Positions 34,608 to 43,033 of a stretch of DNA of 64,000 bases are shown here, piece by piece. Below the pieces are notes generated by a model. The model was not told the origin of the DNA and searched no databases. It saw only the letters and a list, made by a program, of their open reading frames with translations. This DNA comes from Kocuria rosea subsp. polaris (GTDB lineage Bacteria; Actinomycetota; Actinomycetes; Actinomycetales; Micrococcaceae). The stretch lies in the NCBI RefSeq assembly GCF_001483755.1, contig NZ_LQBK01000004.1:21303-85302 (forward strand), read 5' to 3'. Both the position numbers and the translations under genes were made by a program. The number at the start of each line of letters is the position of its first letter. Positions within the stretch are counted from its first letter, which is position 1.

Positions 34608-35300
34608 TCAGCGCACCAGGGACGCGTAGACCACGTAGTTGTCGTCGAACTCCCCGGTCGCCGGGTCGTAGCCGTCGCAGGTGATCAGCCGCAGCTCGGG
34701 CCCCTCCGTGTTGCCGTAGACCTCCAGGGTGGGGAAGTCCTCCTTGCCGTACTGCTCCCCGCGGTCGACGGCGAAGACCGCGGTGGTGCCGTCCTGGCGG
34801 GCCACCTCGATCCTGTCCCCGGGCTGAAGGGCGCGCAGGTCCGCGAAGACCCCGGGGCGGCCGCCGCCGGTGGCGTTGACGTGGCCGAGCAGCACGGCCG
34901 GGCCCCGCTCCCCGGGGGCGGGCGAGCCGGTGTACCAGCTCGCCGGGGCGCCGGGTCCTTCGGGCGGGACCTCGAGCGAGCCGTTGTCCCGCAGACCCAG
35001 GTGCAGCAGCTCGGACGCGGCGCCGATCGCGGGGATGGTCAGGGACCGGGGGGCGGCGACGTCCGGCGCCGGTGCCGAGGTGGTGGGGGCGGCCGCCGGA
35101 GCCGTCCGGCCGGCGGACGACGGACCGCTCGCCGGGGCGGGGGCGGTCCGGGCGGCCGGGGAGCTCGCCGCCGCGGACGGCGCCGGGGCGGTGGCCCCTG
35201 CCTCGGGGGCGGCGCCGCCGGCGCACCCGGAGAGCAGGAGGGCGGTGGCCGCCGCGCAGGTCAGCAGGCCTGCGCGGCGGCCGGTGTCGGAGCCCGTCAT
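34608..35300 (-). CDS. class F sortase lipoprotein
   Basis: The 230-aa product has a lipobox (LLLSGC), an Ala/Pro/Ser linker to ~residue 80, then a sortase fold. PRSLTIPAIGAASELLHLGL is followed by VLLGHVN (catalytic His), LRLITCDGYDP (Cys) and NYVVYASLVR with an Arg at the very end. Sortase F enzymes are the actinobacterial class that joins proteins to the wall or to each other. A lipid anchor rather than a membrane helix is common in this class. It follows the CHRD gene by 35 bases, so that protein is the obvious candidate substrate. Confidence 0.87.
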   Translation of the reverse strand: MTGSDTGRRAGLLTCAAATALLLSGCAGGAAPEAGATAPAPSAAASSPAARTAPAPASGPSSAGRTAPAAAPTTSAPAPDVAAPRSLTIPAIGAASELLHLGLRDNGSLEVPPEGPGAPASWYTGSPAPGERGPAVLLGHVNATGGGRPGVFADLRALQPGDRIEVARQDGTTAVFAVDRGEQYGKEDFPTLEVYGNTEGPELRLITCDGYDPATGEFDDNYVVYASLVR

Positions 35301-35335
35301 GGGAGGTGATGCCTCTTCGGGGTCGCCGGCCGGGG

Positions 35336-36106
35336 TCAGGCCCGGGCGCGGCGGCGGGCCGCCAGCGCGGAACCGGCCAGGGCCAGGGCTCCGGCGCCGG
35401 CCACGGCGATGCCGGCGGCAGCGCCGTGCTCGGAGGCGGTCTCCACCCCGGTGTCGGCCCCGCCCTCGGGCATGGCCCCCATCTGCGAGGCGGCCAGGGT
35501 GCCGCACGCCGCCGGGAGGGTGGCGGCCAGGGGCAGCTCCTCGTTCAGCGAGCTCATCTTCTCGGCGGCGGCGGCCGGCAGCTTCGCCGGGTCCACGCCG
35601 TGGACGACCACGACCGCGGTGCCGTTCTGCAGGGACTCGGCGGTGGCCGGGTCCAGCTCGAGGGTCCGCTCGTAGGTGTAGGCGGACCCGCCCGGGAAGC
35701 GCTCCACGGCCAGGGCCGAGTCGGGGCCGGTGTCGCCCTCGGTGGTCAGGGACGTGCCGATCATGCCGTAGAACGGGTGGCCCTCCGGGGTGGAGACCAC
35801 GCCGTCGCCGTCCGTGTCGGCGCTGGGGGGCGGGCACACGCCCTGGGCGGCGATGTGGATGTGCTGGGCGTGCGGGAAGGGGCCGTCCATGAACGTCTCG
35901 GCCGCGCCGGACACGTTCATGGTGACGGTGGCCTCGGTGCCGTGGACGTCGACCATCACGTCACCGGTGGTGCCGGAGCCGTTGAGGGATCCCAGGGCGG
36001 CCTGGCCGGACCACATGTCGGCATCGTGGGCGGAGGCGGGGGCCGCGGACATGGTGAGGGCGCCGAGGGCCAGGGTGGGGACTGTGAGGAGCATGGACTT
36101 GCGCAT
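35336..36106 (-). CDS. CHRD-domain secreted protein with C-terminal anchor
   Basis: The 256-aa product has a signal peptide (MLLTVPTLALGALTMSAAPASA) and a CHRD domain (WSGQAALGSLNGSGTTGDVMVDVHGTEATVTMNVSG, FPHAQHIHIAAQG, HPFYGMIG, VVVVHGVD). The C-terminus has a hydrophobic helix and a RRRARA tail, like a wall-sorting signal but without an LPxTG motif. CHRD domains are beta-rich extracellular modules of unclear function. CAGGAGAG precedes the ATG. The gene is divergent from sigK and upstream of sortase F. Confidence 0.85.
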   Translation of the reverse strand: MRKSMLLTVPTLALGALTMSAAPASAHDADMWSGQAALGSLNGSGTTGDVMVDVHGTEATVTMNVSGAAETFMDGPFPHAQHIHIAAQGVCPPPSADTDGDGVVSTPEGHPFYGMIGTSLTTEGDTGPDSALAVERFPGGSAYTYERTLELDPATAESLQNGTAVVVVHGVDPAKLPAAAAEKMSSLNEELPLAATLPAACGTLAASQMGAMPEGGADTGVETASEHGAAAGIAVAGAGALALAGSALAARRRARA

Positions 36107-36400
36107 CAGATTCTCTCCTGTGTCGTACCGGGGGTCGTGCCGTGTGCGCACTTTCGGTGTGTGCACGGTGAGTTCGCCGCCGGACGCAGCCCGGACGGGT
36201 GCCGCGGGAAAAAACTTTCCCCGCGCGCCGGGACGGGTCGTGGACCCCGTCCGCTGCCCGCCCCGCGACGAACAGGAGTCGTGGAGACAGCGAGTGTGTC
36301 GGGCGCACCACCCCCGCCCGGTGTGGCAGGGTGCAGTGCGACACTGCACCCGCCCGGGTCCCGGGCGCGGTGCTGCTCCCCGAGTGGACTGCGAGACCGT
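36107..36400. promoter_or_regulatory. divergent control region between the CHRD gene and sigK
   Basis: This 294-base region has no gene. It holds a conspicuous inverted repeat, CGCGGGAAA / TTTCCCCGCG (36203-36225), in the one A/T-rich island. Between it and the CHRD gene lies a GTGTGCGCAC-TTTC-GGTGTGTGCAC element (36140-36164). Either may be part of a SigK-dependent promoter or a regulator site; this cannot be settled by reading. Confidence 0.45.
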
Positions 36401-37003
36401 GTGAGCGACAGACCCACCGGCCGGATCGGCGGCGCCCCGGTTCCCGCCCCCGGGCGGGCCGAGGAACAGGCCGAGCTGCTGCGCCGTGCCGCGGACGGGG
36501 ACGAGGACGCCTTCGCCCGGCTGTACGATGCGACGTCCGGGACCGTCCACGGTCTCGTGCTGCGGCTGGTCCGCTCCCCGGAGCTGGCCGCCGAGGTGGT
36601 CCAGGAGGTGTATCTGATGGCCTGGCAGCAGGCGGGGCGCTTCGACGCCGCCCGCGGCACGGCCCTGGCGTGGCTGTGCACCATGGCCCACCGCCGCGGG
36701 GTGGACCGGATCCGGCAGCACCAGCGGGACCGGGACCGGGACCAGCAGTACGAGTCCCGCCGGGCCGAGACCCCGTCCGACTCGACCTGGAGCGAGGTGG
36801 AGCAGTCCCTGGACTCCGAGGAGGTGCGGGCTCGGCTCGGTGAGCTCAGCCCGCTCCAGCGGGAGGCCGTCTGTCTGGTGTACTACCGGGGGTACAGCCA
36901 CCGCCAGGTCGCGGAGCACCTGGCCGTCCCGCTGGGCACGGCGAAGGCCAGGATCCGGGACGGGCTCAACAATCTCAGATCGGCACTGGGGGTGCGGCAG
37001 TGA
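36401..37003 (+). CDS. sigK: ECF sigma factor SigK
   Basis: The 200-aa ECF sigma factor has region 2 as DEDAFARLYDATSGTVHGLVLRLVRSPELAAEVVQEVYLMAWQQAGRFDAARGTALAWLCTMAHRRGVDRIR. Region 4 is LGELSPLQREAVCLVYYRGYSHRQVAEHLAVPLGTAKARIRDGLNNLR. This matches the SigK group closely. It directs RNA polymerase to a small regulon and is held inactive by RskA. The GTG at 36401 is the best start in frame; no ribosome binding site is obvious. Its stop overlaps the rskA GTG by four bases. Confidence 0.88.
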   Translation: MSDRPTGRIGGAPVPAPGRAEEQAELLRRAADGDEDAFARLYDATSGTVHGLVLRLVRSPELAAEVVQEVYLMAWQQAGRFDAARGTALAWLCTMAHRRGVDRIRQHQRDRDRDQQYESRRAETPSDSTWSEVEQSLDSEEVRARLGELSPLQREAVCLVYYRGYSHRQVAEHLAVPLGTAKARIRDGLNNLRSALGVRQ

Positions 37004-37863
37004 AGGACGGCCAGGGGGACGACCGGACGGACGACGTCCACGGCGAGGTCCGCGGTGACGTCCACGGTGACGTCCACGCCGACGTCCACGCCGACGCGGC
37101 GCTCTACGCCGTGGATGCCCTCGAGCCCGGCGAGCGGGCCGCGTTCGAGCTCCATCTGCGCGGCTGCGCGGCCTGCCGGGAGGAGGTGGCCGCCTTCGGC
37201 GAGGTCGGGGCGCACCTGGCCTCCGCCGTCGCCGAGCCGCCGCCGGCGGCGCTGCGCGCGAACGTCCTCGCGGCCGTGCACGGGACGCCGCAGGAGCAGC
37301 GGTCCGGGCACCGTGCGGCGGACCCTGCGGACCCTGCGGACCCGGAGGACCCTGCGGATCCGGGCGCCGGGGACACGTCCCCGGGCACGGTCGTGCCCCT
37401 GGCCCCGCGGCGCCGGCGCCGCTGGCTGGCCGCCGCCGCGGCCGCTGTGCTCCTGCCCGGTGCCGCCCTGGGCGGCTGGGCCCTCGGCACGCAGTCCGAG
37501 CAGCGGGAGCAGCAGCTCGTGGCCCAGGAGCAGGACCGGCAGGCCCGGCTGCTGAGCGCCCCGGACGTCACCACCCGCCAGCTCGAGGTGGACGGCCGTC
37601 CGGCCACCCTGGTGGTCTCGGCGCAGGAGGACGCGGCGCTGTTCGTGGCCTCCGGTCTCACCGGGCCGGGGGAGGGCCGGGAGTACCAGCTGTGGCTCGT
37701 GCAGGGCGGGACGCCGGTGCCGGACGTGCACTTCGGCGGGGGCGACGTGCAGGTCTGGCTGGACGGGGACGTCGGCGGTGCCGCGGCGGTGGCCATGACC
37801 GTGGAGCCCGCCGGGGGCTCCGAGACGCCCACGCCGCCCGTCCTGGCCACCGCGGAGATCTGA
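37000..37863 (+). CDS. rskA: anti-sigma-K factor RskA
   Basis: The 287-aa membrane protein has a cytoplasmic zinc-type anti-sigma motif (ELHLRGCAACREE, HxxxCxxC, near residue 53). One membrane helix lies at ~145-165 (WLAAAAAAVLLPGAALGGW), and the extracellular RskA domain shows QLWLVQGGTPVPDV. It binds SigK until an outside signal triggers its cleavage. Two low-complexity stretches are odd: a fourfold GDVH/ADVH repeat near the N-terminus and a DPADPADPEDPADP run before the helix. It is translationally coupled to sigK (GTGA). Confidence 0.88.
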   Translation: MKDGQGDDRTDDVHGEVRGDVHGDVHADVHADAALYAVDALEPGERAAFELHLRGCAACREEVAAFGEVGAHLASAVAEPPPAALRANVLAAVHGTPQEQRSGHRAADPADPADPEDPADPGAGDTSPGTVVPLAPRRRRRWLAAAAAAVLLPGAALGGWALGTQSEQREQQLVAQEQDRQARLLSAPDVTTRQLEVDGRPATLVVSAQEDAALFVASGLTGPGEGREYQLWLVQGGTPVPDVHFGGGDVQVWLDGDVGGAAAVAMTVEPAGGSETPTPPVLATAEI

Positions 37864-37883
37864 GGCGGACATCGGTCCGCCTC
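37862..37883 (+). terminator. terminator after sigK-rskA
   Basis: GAGGCGGAC and GTCCGCCTC form a perfect 9-bp stem with an ATCG loop, starting within the rskA stop codon. The aldolase gene begins 16 bases further on behind CAGAAT, which could be its own -10 box. Confidence 0.75.
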
Positions 37884-37899
37884 CTGCCAGAATGGAGCC

Positions 37900-38697
37900 A
37901 TGACCGCGGCAGAGGCATCCGGCAACGACAGCAGCAGCAGCCACGACGGCAGCAGCTACGACGGCCACGACGGCGAGGACGGGGTGCGCGCGGGCGTGTG
38001 GGCCACCCTCGGCGAGGCCCGGACCGTGCTCGCCCTGGAGCGCGCCGGCTTCGACTGGGTGGGCGTCGACGCCCAGCACGGCCACTTCGACGACGCCGCC
38101 GTCCGCGGTCTCTTCGCCCTGCGGCGCGCGCCGTCCGCCCCGGTGCTGGTCCGGGTCGCCGCGAACGACCTCACCCTGATCGGCCGGGCGCTGGACGCCG
38201 GCGCCGACGGCGTCGTCGTGCCGCTCGTCCAGGACGCGGCCCAGGCCGAGGCCGCTGTCGCCGCGGCGCACTTCCCGCCGCGGGGCGCCCGGAGCTGGGG
38301 GCCGCTGCCCGGCTCACGGGACGCCGCGGGCGTGGCGGACCTGCCCCGGCCGCTGTGCGCGGTGATGGTGGAGACGGCGTCCGCGGTCGCCGGGGTCCGG
38401 GCGATCGCGGCGGTCCCGGACCTGGACATGGTCTTCGTGGGGCCCTTCGACCTCGCGCTCGCCCTGGGCCGGGACGTCGACGAGCTTCTCGCGGACACCG
38501 CGGCGGACGCGCCCCTGCCCACGATCGTGCGGGCGTGCCGGGAGGCCGGCGTCCTGGCGGGCGCCTTCGCCGGCTCCCCGGAGCGTGCCGCCGCGCTGCG
38601 GGCGCAGGGCTTCTCCTGGATCGCGGTCACCACCGACGCGGGAGTCCTGCAGCTCGGCGGCGAGGCGGCCCGGGCGGCCCTGGCGCGCTCGTCATGA
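37900..38697 (+). CDS. HpcH/HpaI family aldolase
   Basis: The 265-aa product has the class II pyruvate-aldolase barrel. FDWVGVDAQHGHFDD gives the catalytic His, VVVPLVQDAAQAEAAV is conserved, GARSWGP binds phosphate/pyruvate, VMVETASAVAGV gives the metal Glu and DMVFVGPFDLALALG the metal Asp. Such enzymes cleave 2-keto-3-deoxy sugar acids or hydroxy-keto acids. The first ~28 residues are a Ser/Asp/His-rich extension not typical of the family. It shares an ATGA overlap with the next gene, a glycosyltransferase, an unexpected partner. Confidence 0.87.
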   Translation: MTAAEASGNDSSSSHDGSSYDGHDGEDGVRAGVWATLGEARTVLALERAGFDWVGVDAQHGHFDDAAVRGLFALRRAPSAPVLVRVAANDLTLIGRALDAGADGVVVPLVQDAAQAEAAVAAAHFPPRGARSWGPLPGSRDAAGVADLPRPLCAVMVETASAVAGVRAIAAVPDLDMVFVGPFDLALALGRDVDELLADTAADAPLPTIVRACREAGVLAGAFAGSPERAAALRAQGFSWIAVTTDAGVLQLGGEAARAALARSS

Positions 38698-39608
38698 GCA
38701 CCCGTCCGGGAGGACGGCACCGGCACCCCCTGCGGTGGGTGCTGTCCCGGGAGCTGGTCCGCGACTGGCTGCGTTCGTTCCGGACCAGCCGCAGCGCCCT
38801 GTACTTCCGGGTCCGGAACCGCTGCTCGGCCGCGCCCGTGCGGGGGGACGCGCCCGTGGTCGTGAGCCTCACGTCCTACGGGAGCCGGATCCGGACGGTC
38901 CACCTGGCCGTGGAGTCGATGGCGCACGGCACCGTCCGCCCGCAGCGGCTGATCCTGTGGCTGCGGGAGGCCGACGTCGTGGCCGATCCGCCCCCGCCGC
39001 TGGCCCGGCTGGTGCGCCGGGGCCTCGAGCTGCGGTGCACCGAGGACTGGGGTCCCCATCAGAAGTACTACCCCTATGTGCGCTCCGTGGCCCACCACGA
39101 GCTCCCGATGGTCATCGCGGACGACGACGTGCTCTACGGCGAGACGTGGCTCGAGGAGCTGCTGGCGGTCCACGAGCGGCACCCCCGGGACGTGATCGCC
39201 CACCGTGCGCACCGGCTGGGCGTCGGGAACGGGCGGATCCTGCCCTACGCCACCTGGAGCCCCGGCGCCCCCGCGGAGGCCTCCTACCGGACCTTCGCCA
39301 CGGGCACCTCCGGGGTGCTCTATCCACCGCACCTGCTCGACGCCCTGCGGGACACCGGGAGCGGGTTCACGGCCTGCGCCCCCATGGCCGACGACGTGTG
39401 GCTGCACGCCGTCGCGCTGCGCCACCGGACCCGGACCCGGCCCGTCGACGACGGCCGCACCAGCTACCGCCCCATTCCCCGGATGCTATTCACGGGCCTC
39501 AGGACCACCAATGTGCTGCGCGGAGGCAACGACATGCAGATCGCAGCCACGTATTCGGCCTCGGACGTGGAAGAGTTGGAGCGTGCACGGGCGGCCGAGG
39601 GCCCCTGA
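38694..39608 (+). CDS. glycosyltransferase-like protein (GT-A type)
   Basis: The 304-aa product has PVVVSLTSYGSRIRTVHLAVESM and VRPQRLILWL, typical of a family of putative GT-A transferases. MVIADDDVLYGETWLEELL has a DDD that would bind the metal and sugar nucleotide, and TACAPMADDVWLHAVAL a second acidic site. It has no membrane helix. The acceptor is unknown; cell-wall or capsule sugars are plausible. Its ATG overlaps the aldolase stop. The GDPD-like gene follows 90 bases later with its own ribosome binding site. Confidence 0.75.
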   Translation: MSTRPGGRHRHPLRWVLSRELVRDWLRSFRTSRSALYFRVRNRCSAAPVRGDAPVVVSLTSYGSRIRTVHLAVESMAHGTVRPQRLILWLREADVVADPPPPLARLVRRGLELRCTEDWGPHQKYYPYVRSVAHHELPMVIADDDVLYGETWLEELLAVHERHPRDVIAHRAHRLGVGNGRILPYATWSPGAPAEASYRTFATGTSGVLYPPHLLDALRDTGSGFTACAPMADDVWLHAVALRHRTRTRPVDDGRTSYRPIPRMLFTGLRTTNVLRGGNDMQIAATYSASDVEELERARAAEGP

Positions 39609-39698
39609 GCACGAGTGGACGGGCAGTTCCCCCGCTTCCCGCCCACCGGCCGTCCCCCCACGGCCGCTGTCCGCGCTCCCATCCCCCCAGGAGTTCCC

Positions 39699-40661
39699 AT
39701 GCCGAACGAGCACCGCCGCCCGCACCCGCCCTACCACGCCGGCACCGACGGGCCGCGAGCAGCAGAGCACTCGATCGTCTTCGACTCGCCGGCCGAGCTG
39801 GCCGCCTACACCCGCCACGACCGCCTGGTCAGCGACGGTCCCCTCCTGCTGGCCCGCCGCGCCGGCTACCACCCCGACGGGTCCTGGCCCTGCTCGGCGC
39901 TGGAGTCCGCCCGGAACGTCCTCGCCACCCGGGCCCGCACGATGATCGAGATCGAGCTGCGCACCACGGTCGACGGCCGGTGCGTGGTCCTGCACGAGGC
40001 CGTCATGGGGCACGGGAGCACCGGCGCCGGCCCCGTGAGCGAGCAGTCGGCGGACTACGTGCTCAGCCAGCACCTCGTGGACAACTACGGCGAGGTCACC
40101 CGGTTCCCCATCCGGGAGGCCGCGGAGTTCCTCACCTGGGCGGTGCTGGCCGGCTCGGTGCTGTGGCTCGACGTCAGGAACGTGGCCCCGGAGGCCGTCG
40201 TCGAGCTCGTCCGCACGCACCGGGCCGAGAGCCAGGTGGTGGTCGGCGTGAACGGCCTGACGGAGCTGGCCGTCTACCGCAGGATCGCGCCCGACCTCGT
40301 CTACTTCGTCCCCACCCACCCCGACGGCCTGCCCACGGTCGACGACGTCCGGCGGGAGGTGCCCGACCTCCGCCGGGTGGTCGGGTTCGCCGGCCACTAC
40401 GTCCCGGACATGGAGGAGAGCCTGCGGATGCGGAGCTGGAACGTGCCCATGCGCCTCGAGCTGCACCGCTACGACGAGAACCTGCCCGCCGACGCCCTCG
40501 ACGTGCACTACTACCGCCGGGCGGTCGAGGCCGGCTTCGGGATCCTCTCCACGAGCCACTACCGCGAGGTGGCCGACCTCCTCGGCCTGTCCGGGTGGGC
40601 GCCCAAGGACGGCGCGGGCGCGCAGCACCGCTCCGGCGGGGACGCGCGCCGCCGGAGCTGA
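39699..40661 (+). CDS. GDPD-fold protein with altered catalytic residues
   Basis: The 320-aa product keeps the outline of a glycerophosphodiester phosphodiesterase barrel (SALESARNVLATRARTMIEIELRTTVDGRCVVLHE, VLWLDVRNVAPEAVVELV). In active enzymes the first strand carries HRG and the next loop PENT; here they read ARRAG and WPCS, so the catalytic His and Glu are missing. The IE-x-E and later LHE positions remain. It may be inactive or use another chemistry. There is no signal peptide. CAGGAG precedes ATG 39699. Its neighbour, a glycosyltransferase, suggests an envelope role. Confidence 0.65.
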   Translation: MPNEHRRPHPPYHAGTDGPRAAEHSIVFDSPAELAAYTRHDRLVSDGPLLLARRAGYHPDGSWPCSALESARNVLATRARTMIEIELRTTVDGRCVVLHEAVMGHGSTGAGPVSEQSADYVLSQHLVDNYGEVTRFPIREAAEFLTWAVLAGSVLWLDVRNVAPEAVVELVRTHRAESQVVVGVNGLTELAVYRRIAPDLVYFVPTHPDGLPTVDDVRREVPDLRRVVGFAGHYVPDMEESLRMRSWNVPMRLELHRYDENLPADALDVHYYRRAVEAGFGILSTSHYREVADLLGLSGWAPKDGAGAQHRSGGDARRRS

Positions 40662-40778
40662 CCCCGCCGGGTGTGGCGCGGCGCGGCCGCCTCGCCTACT
40701 GTCGGGGACCACAGCGGGTGCGCCCCGGCGGTCGGGAGGCGCGGCCCGCGCAGGACCGGCGGACCGAGGAGGCGCACC

Positions 40779-41747
40779 GTGGCACACGTCCAGCTGCTCG
40801 GCACCGGGGGCACCATCGCCTCCCGGGGCGCCGGTGACCAGGGCTCGGTGGCCACGGACACCGCCGCCGACCTCGCGCAGGACCGCTACGGGGAGCTGAC
40901 CGTCACCGCCCGGGACGTGCTGACCACCGGCAGCTACCGGCTCACCCTGGGGCAGCTGCGGACGATCGCCGAGGCGGTCCGGGACGCGCTGGCCGATCCG
41001 GCCACCGACGGGGTGGTGGTCACCCACGGGACCGACACCCTCGAGGAGACCGCCTTCCTGCTCGACCTCGTGCACGACAGCGCGAAGAGCACGGTCCTCA
41101 CCGGCGCCCAGCAGCCCGCCGACAGCCCGGCCCCGGACGGGCCGCGCAACGTGGGCGAGGCGGTGCTGGCCGCCGCCGACGAACGGCTGCGCGGCTGCGG
41201 GGCGCTGATCTCCTTCGCCGGCACGGTCCGCTCCGCCCGCGGCGCCCGCAAGGCCCACACCCTGGCGGCCGACCCGTTCGCGGGCGGGGTCGAGGTCGCG
41301 CACCTGGCCGGGGACGAGCTCGTCGTCACGGCCGCACCGGTCCGGCGCCCCGCCCTGCCCCCGCCGCCGCCGGCCTTCGACACGACGCGCGTCGAGATCG
41401 TCACGGCCCACCCCGGGGCGACCCCGGAGCTCTTCGACTTCGCGGTGCGCTCGGGGGCGCAGGCCGTGGTCCTCGCCGGCTCGGGCACCGGCAACGCGGG
41501 CCCCGGTTTCGCGGAGGCGGTGCGCCGGGCGGTCGGGGCCGGGTGCGCCGTGGTGCTCGCTTCCCGTGTCCCCTGGGGGCCCGTGCTGCCGGTCTACGGC
41601 AACGGCGGCGGCGTGGACCTCGTGGCCGCCGGCGCGGTCCCGTCCGGGGACCTCAACCCCTTCCAGGCGAGGATCCTCGCGGCGCTGCTCGTCGCCCACG
41701 GCACCCCGGTCCACGAGTTCCCCGAGGCCTTCCGGCCGTACTGCTGA
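40779..41747 (+). CDS. ansA: L-asparaginase
   Basis: The 322-aa asparaginase/glutaminase-fold protein has [12 protein letters not shown] (first catalytic Thr) and [16 protein letters not shown] (second Thr with Asp and the family TDT). [16 protein letters not shown] supplies the Lys and loop seen in active enzymes. It hydrolyses asparagine to aspartate and ammonia. No signal peptide is present, so it is cytoplasmic. GAGGAGG precedes GTG 40779. The next gene begins 23 bases after its stop, so the two are one operon. Confidence 0.9.
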   Translation: MAHVQLLGTGGTIASRGAGDQGSVATDTAADLAQDRYGELTVTARDVLTTGSYRLTLGQLRTIAEAVRDALADPATDGVVVTHGTDTLEETAFLLDLVHDSAKSTVLTGAQQPADSPAPDGPRNVGEAVLAAADERLRGCGALISFAGTVRSARGARKAHTLAADPFAGGVEVAHLAGDELVVTAAPVRRPALPPPPPAFDTTRVEIVTAHPGATPELFDFAVRSGAQAVVLAGSGTGNAGPGFAEAVRRAVGAGCAVVLASRVPWGPVLPVYGNGGGVDLVAAGAVPSGDLNPFQARILAALLVAHGTPVHEFPEAFRPYC

Positions 41748-41770
41748 ACACCGACCCACCAGGAGGAAGC

Positions 41771-42658
41771 ATGTCCAAGAAGATCTATGTCTCGGTCGGC
41801 ATCGACGTGGACGCCGTCGGCGGCTGGCTCGGCTCCTACGGCGGGGAGGACTCCCCGGGGGACATCTCCCGCGGCCTCTTCGCCGGCGAGGTCGGGGTGC
41901 CGCGGCTGCTCCAGCTGGCCCAGCGCCGGGAGATGCCGGTGACCTGGTTCTGGCCCGGGCACTCCGTCGAGACCTTCCCCGAGCAGTTCGACGCGACCGT
42001 GGCCGCCGGGCACGAGATCGGCGTGCACGGGTACTCCCACGAGAACCCCATCGCGATGACCCGGCAGCAGGAGACCGAGATCCTCGACTACTGCACCGAT
42101 CTCATCGAGCGGCGGTCGGGGAGGAAGCCGGTGGGCTACGTGGCCCCGTGGTGGGAGTTCTCCTCGGTGACCAACGAGATCCTGCTCGAGCGCGGCTTCC
42201 TCTACGACCACTCGCTGATGCACGACGACCACACCCCGTACTACGTGCGCGTCGGGGACACCTGGACCAGGATCGACTACGAGGCGGCCTCGGCGAAGGA
42301 GTGGATGAAGCCGCTGGTCCGCGGTGAGGAGACGGACCTGATCGAGATCCCGGCCTCGTGGTACCTGGACGACCTGCCGCCGATGATGTTCATCAAGTCC
42401 AGCCCGAACAGCCACGGCTTCGTGTCCCCGCGCGACGTCGAGCAGCTGTGGCAGGACCAGTTCGACTGGGTCTACCGCGAGATGGACTACGGCGTTTTCC
42501 CGATCACCATCCACCCGGACGTCTCGGGGCGGCCGCAGAACCTGCTGATGCTCGAGCGGCTCTTCGACCACATCGCCGGCCACGACGGGGTGGAGTTCGC
42601 CTTCATGGAGGACGTGGCCCGCGACTTCGCGGCCCGCCACCCCCGCACCTCCGGGTGA
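41771..42658 (+). CDS. polysaccharide-deacetylase-fold amidohydrolase (PuuE/HpPgdA-like)
   Basis: The 295-aa NodB-type protein has [11 protein letters not shown] (first Asp), [14 protein letters not shown] (His pair for zinc), [12 protein letters not shown] and [20 protein letters not shown] (final His). The atypical APWW loop and the IHPDVSGRP ending resemble the PuuE allantoinase/cyclic-imidase and HpPgdA groups more than secreted chitin or xylan deacetylases; it lacks a signal peptide too. Linked to an asparaginase, it probably splits a C-N bond in nitrogen scavenging; that is inference. Confidence 0.82.
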   Translation: MSKKIYVSVGIDVDAVGGWLGSYGGEDSPGDISRGLFAGEVGVPRLLQLAQRREMPVTWFWPGHSVETFPEQFDATVAAGHEIGVHGYSHENPIAMTRQQETEILDYCTDLIERRSGRKPVGYVAPWWEFSSVTNEILLERGFLYDHSLMHDDHTPYYVRVGDTWTRIDYEAASAKEWMKPLVRGEETDLIEIPASWYLDDLPPMMFIKSSPNSHGFVSPRDVEQLWQDQFDWVYREMDYGVFPITIHPDVSGRPQNLLMLERLFDHIAGHDGVEFAFMEDVARDFAARHPRTSG

Positions 42659-42743
42659 GCGTGCGCGCGGAGCGCTCCGGGGACCGGCCGGTCCCCGGGG
42701 CCCCGGGCACGCCCGCGGCGTGACCGCCCGGAGCCCGCGCACG

Positions 42744-42781
42744 AGGACGCCGGGCGTCCCGGTCGGGGCGCCCGGCGTCCT
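42744..42781. terminator. bidirectional terminator
   Basis: AGGACGCCGGGCG (42744-42756) pairs with CGCCCGGCGTCCT (42769-42781), a perfect 13-bp stem with a 12-base loop. It lies between the convergent deacetylase-like gene and the small acidic protein gene. Confidence 0.8.
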
Positions 42782-42791
42782 GGTGCGGGGG

Positions 42792-42950
42792 TCAGTCGTC
42801 GCCCGGCGCGTCCGCGGGGGCGTCCCCCTCGGCCTGGGAGGGCTTGTTGTCGTCCGGGTCGACGGCCGGCTCCACGCTCTGGTCCTCGGGCAGGTCCCCC
42901 TCGGCCTGGGAGGGCTTGTTCTCGGCCGGGTCCGGGGTCGTCTCGCTCAT
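42792..42950 (-). CDS. small acidic protein with a repeated NKPSQAEGD motif
   Basis: The 52-aa product is highly acidic and contains ENKPSQAEGDLPEDQ and DNKPSQAEGDAPADA as an internal duplication. It has no hydrophobic segment and is probably disordered. Its start has GAGGAGC seven bases upstream, and a good terminator lies just past its end; both support a real gene. The function is unknown. A similar small acidic protein is encoded at 49472-49612, though I see no shared motif. Confidence 0.65.
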   Translation of the reverse strand: MSETTPDPAENKPSQAEGDLPEDQSVEPAVDPDDNKPSQAEGDAPADAPGDD

Positions 42951-43033
42951 GCCGCTCCTCGTGTGCTCAGCAGGGTGCTGGTCCCGGCTCACGCTACGCC
43001 GCGCCCGGAGCCCCGACAAGGGATCGGGCCGCG

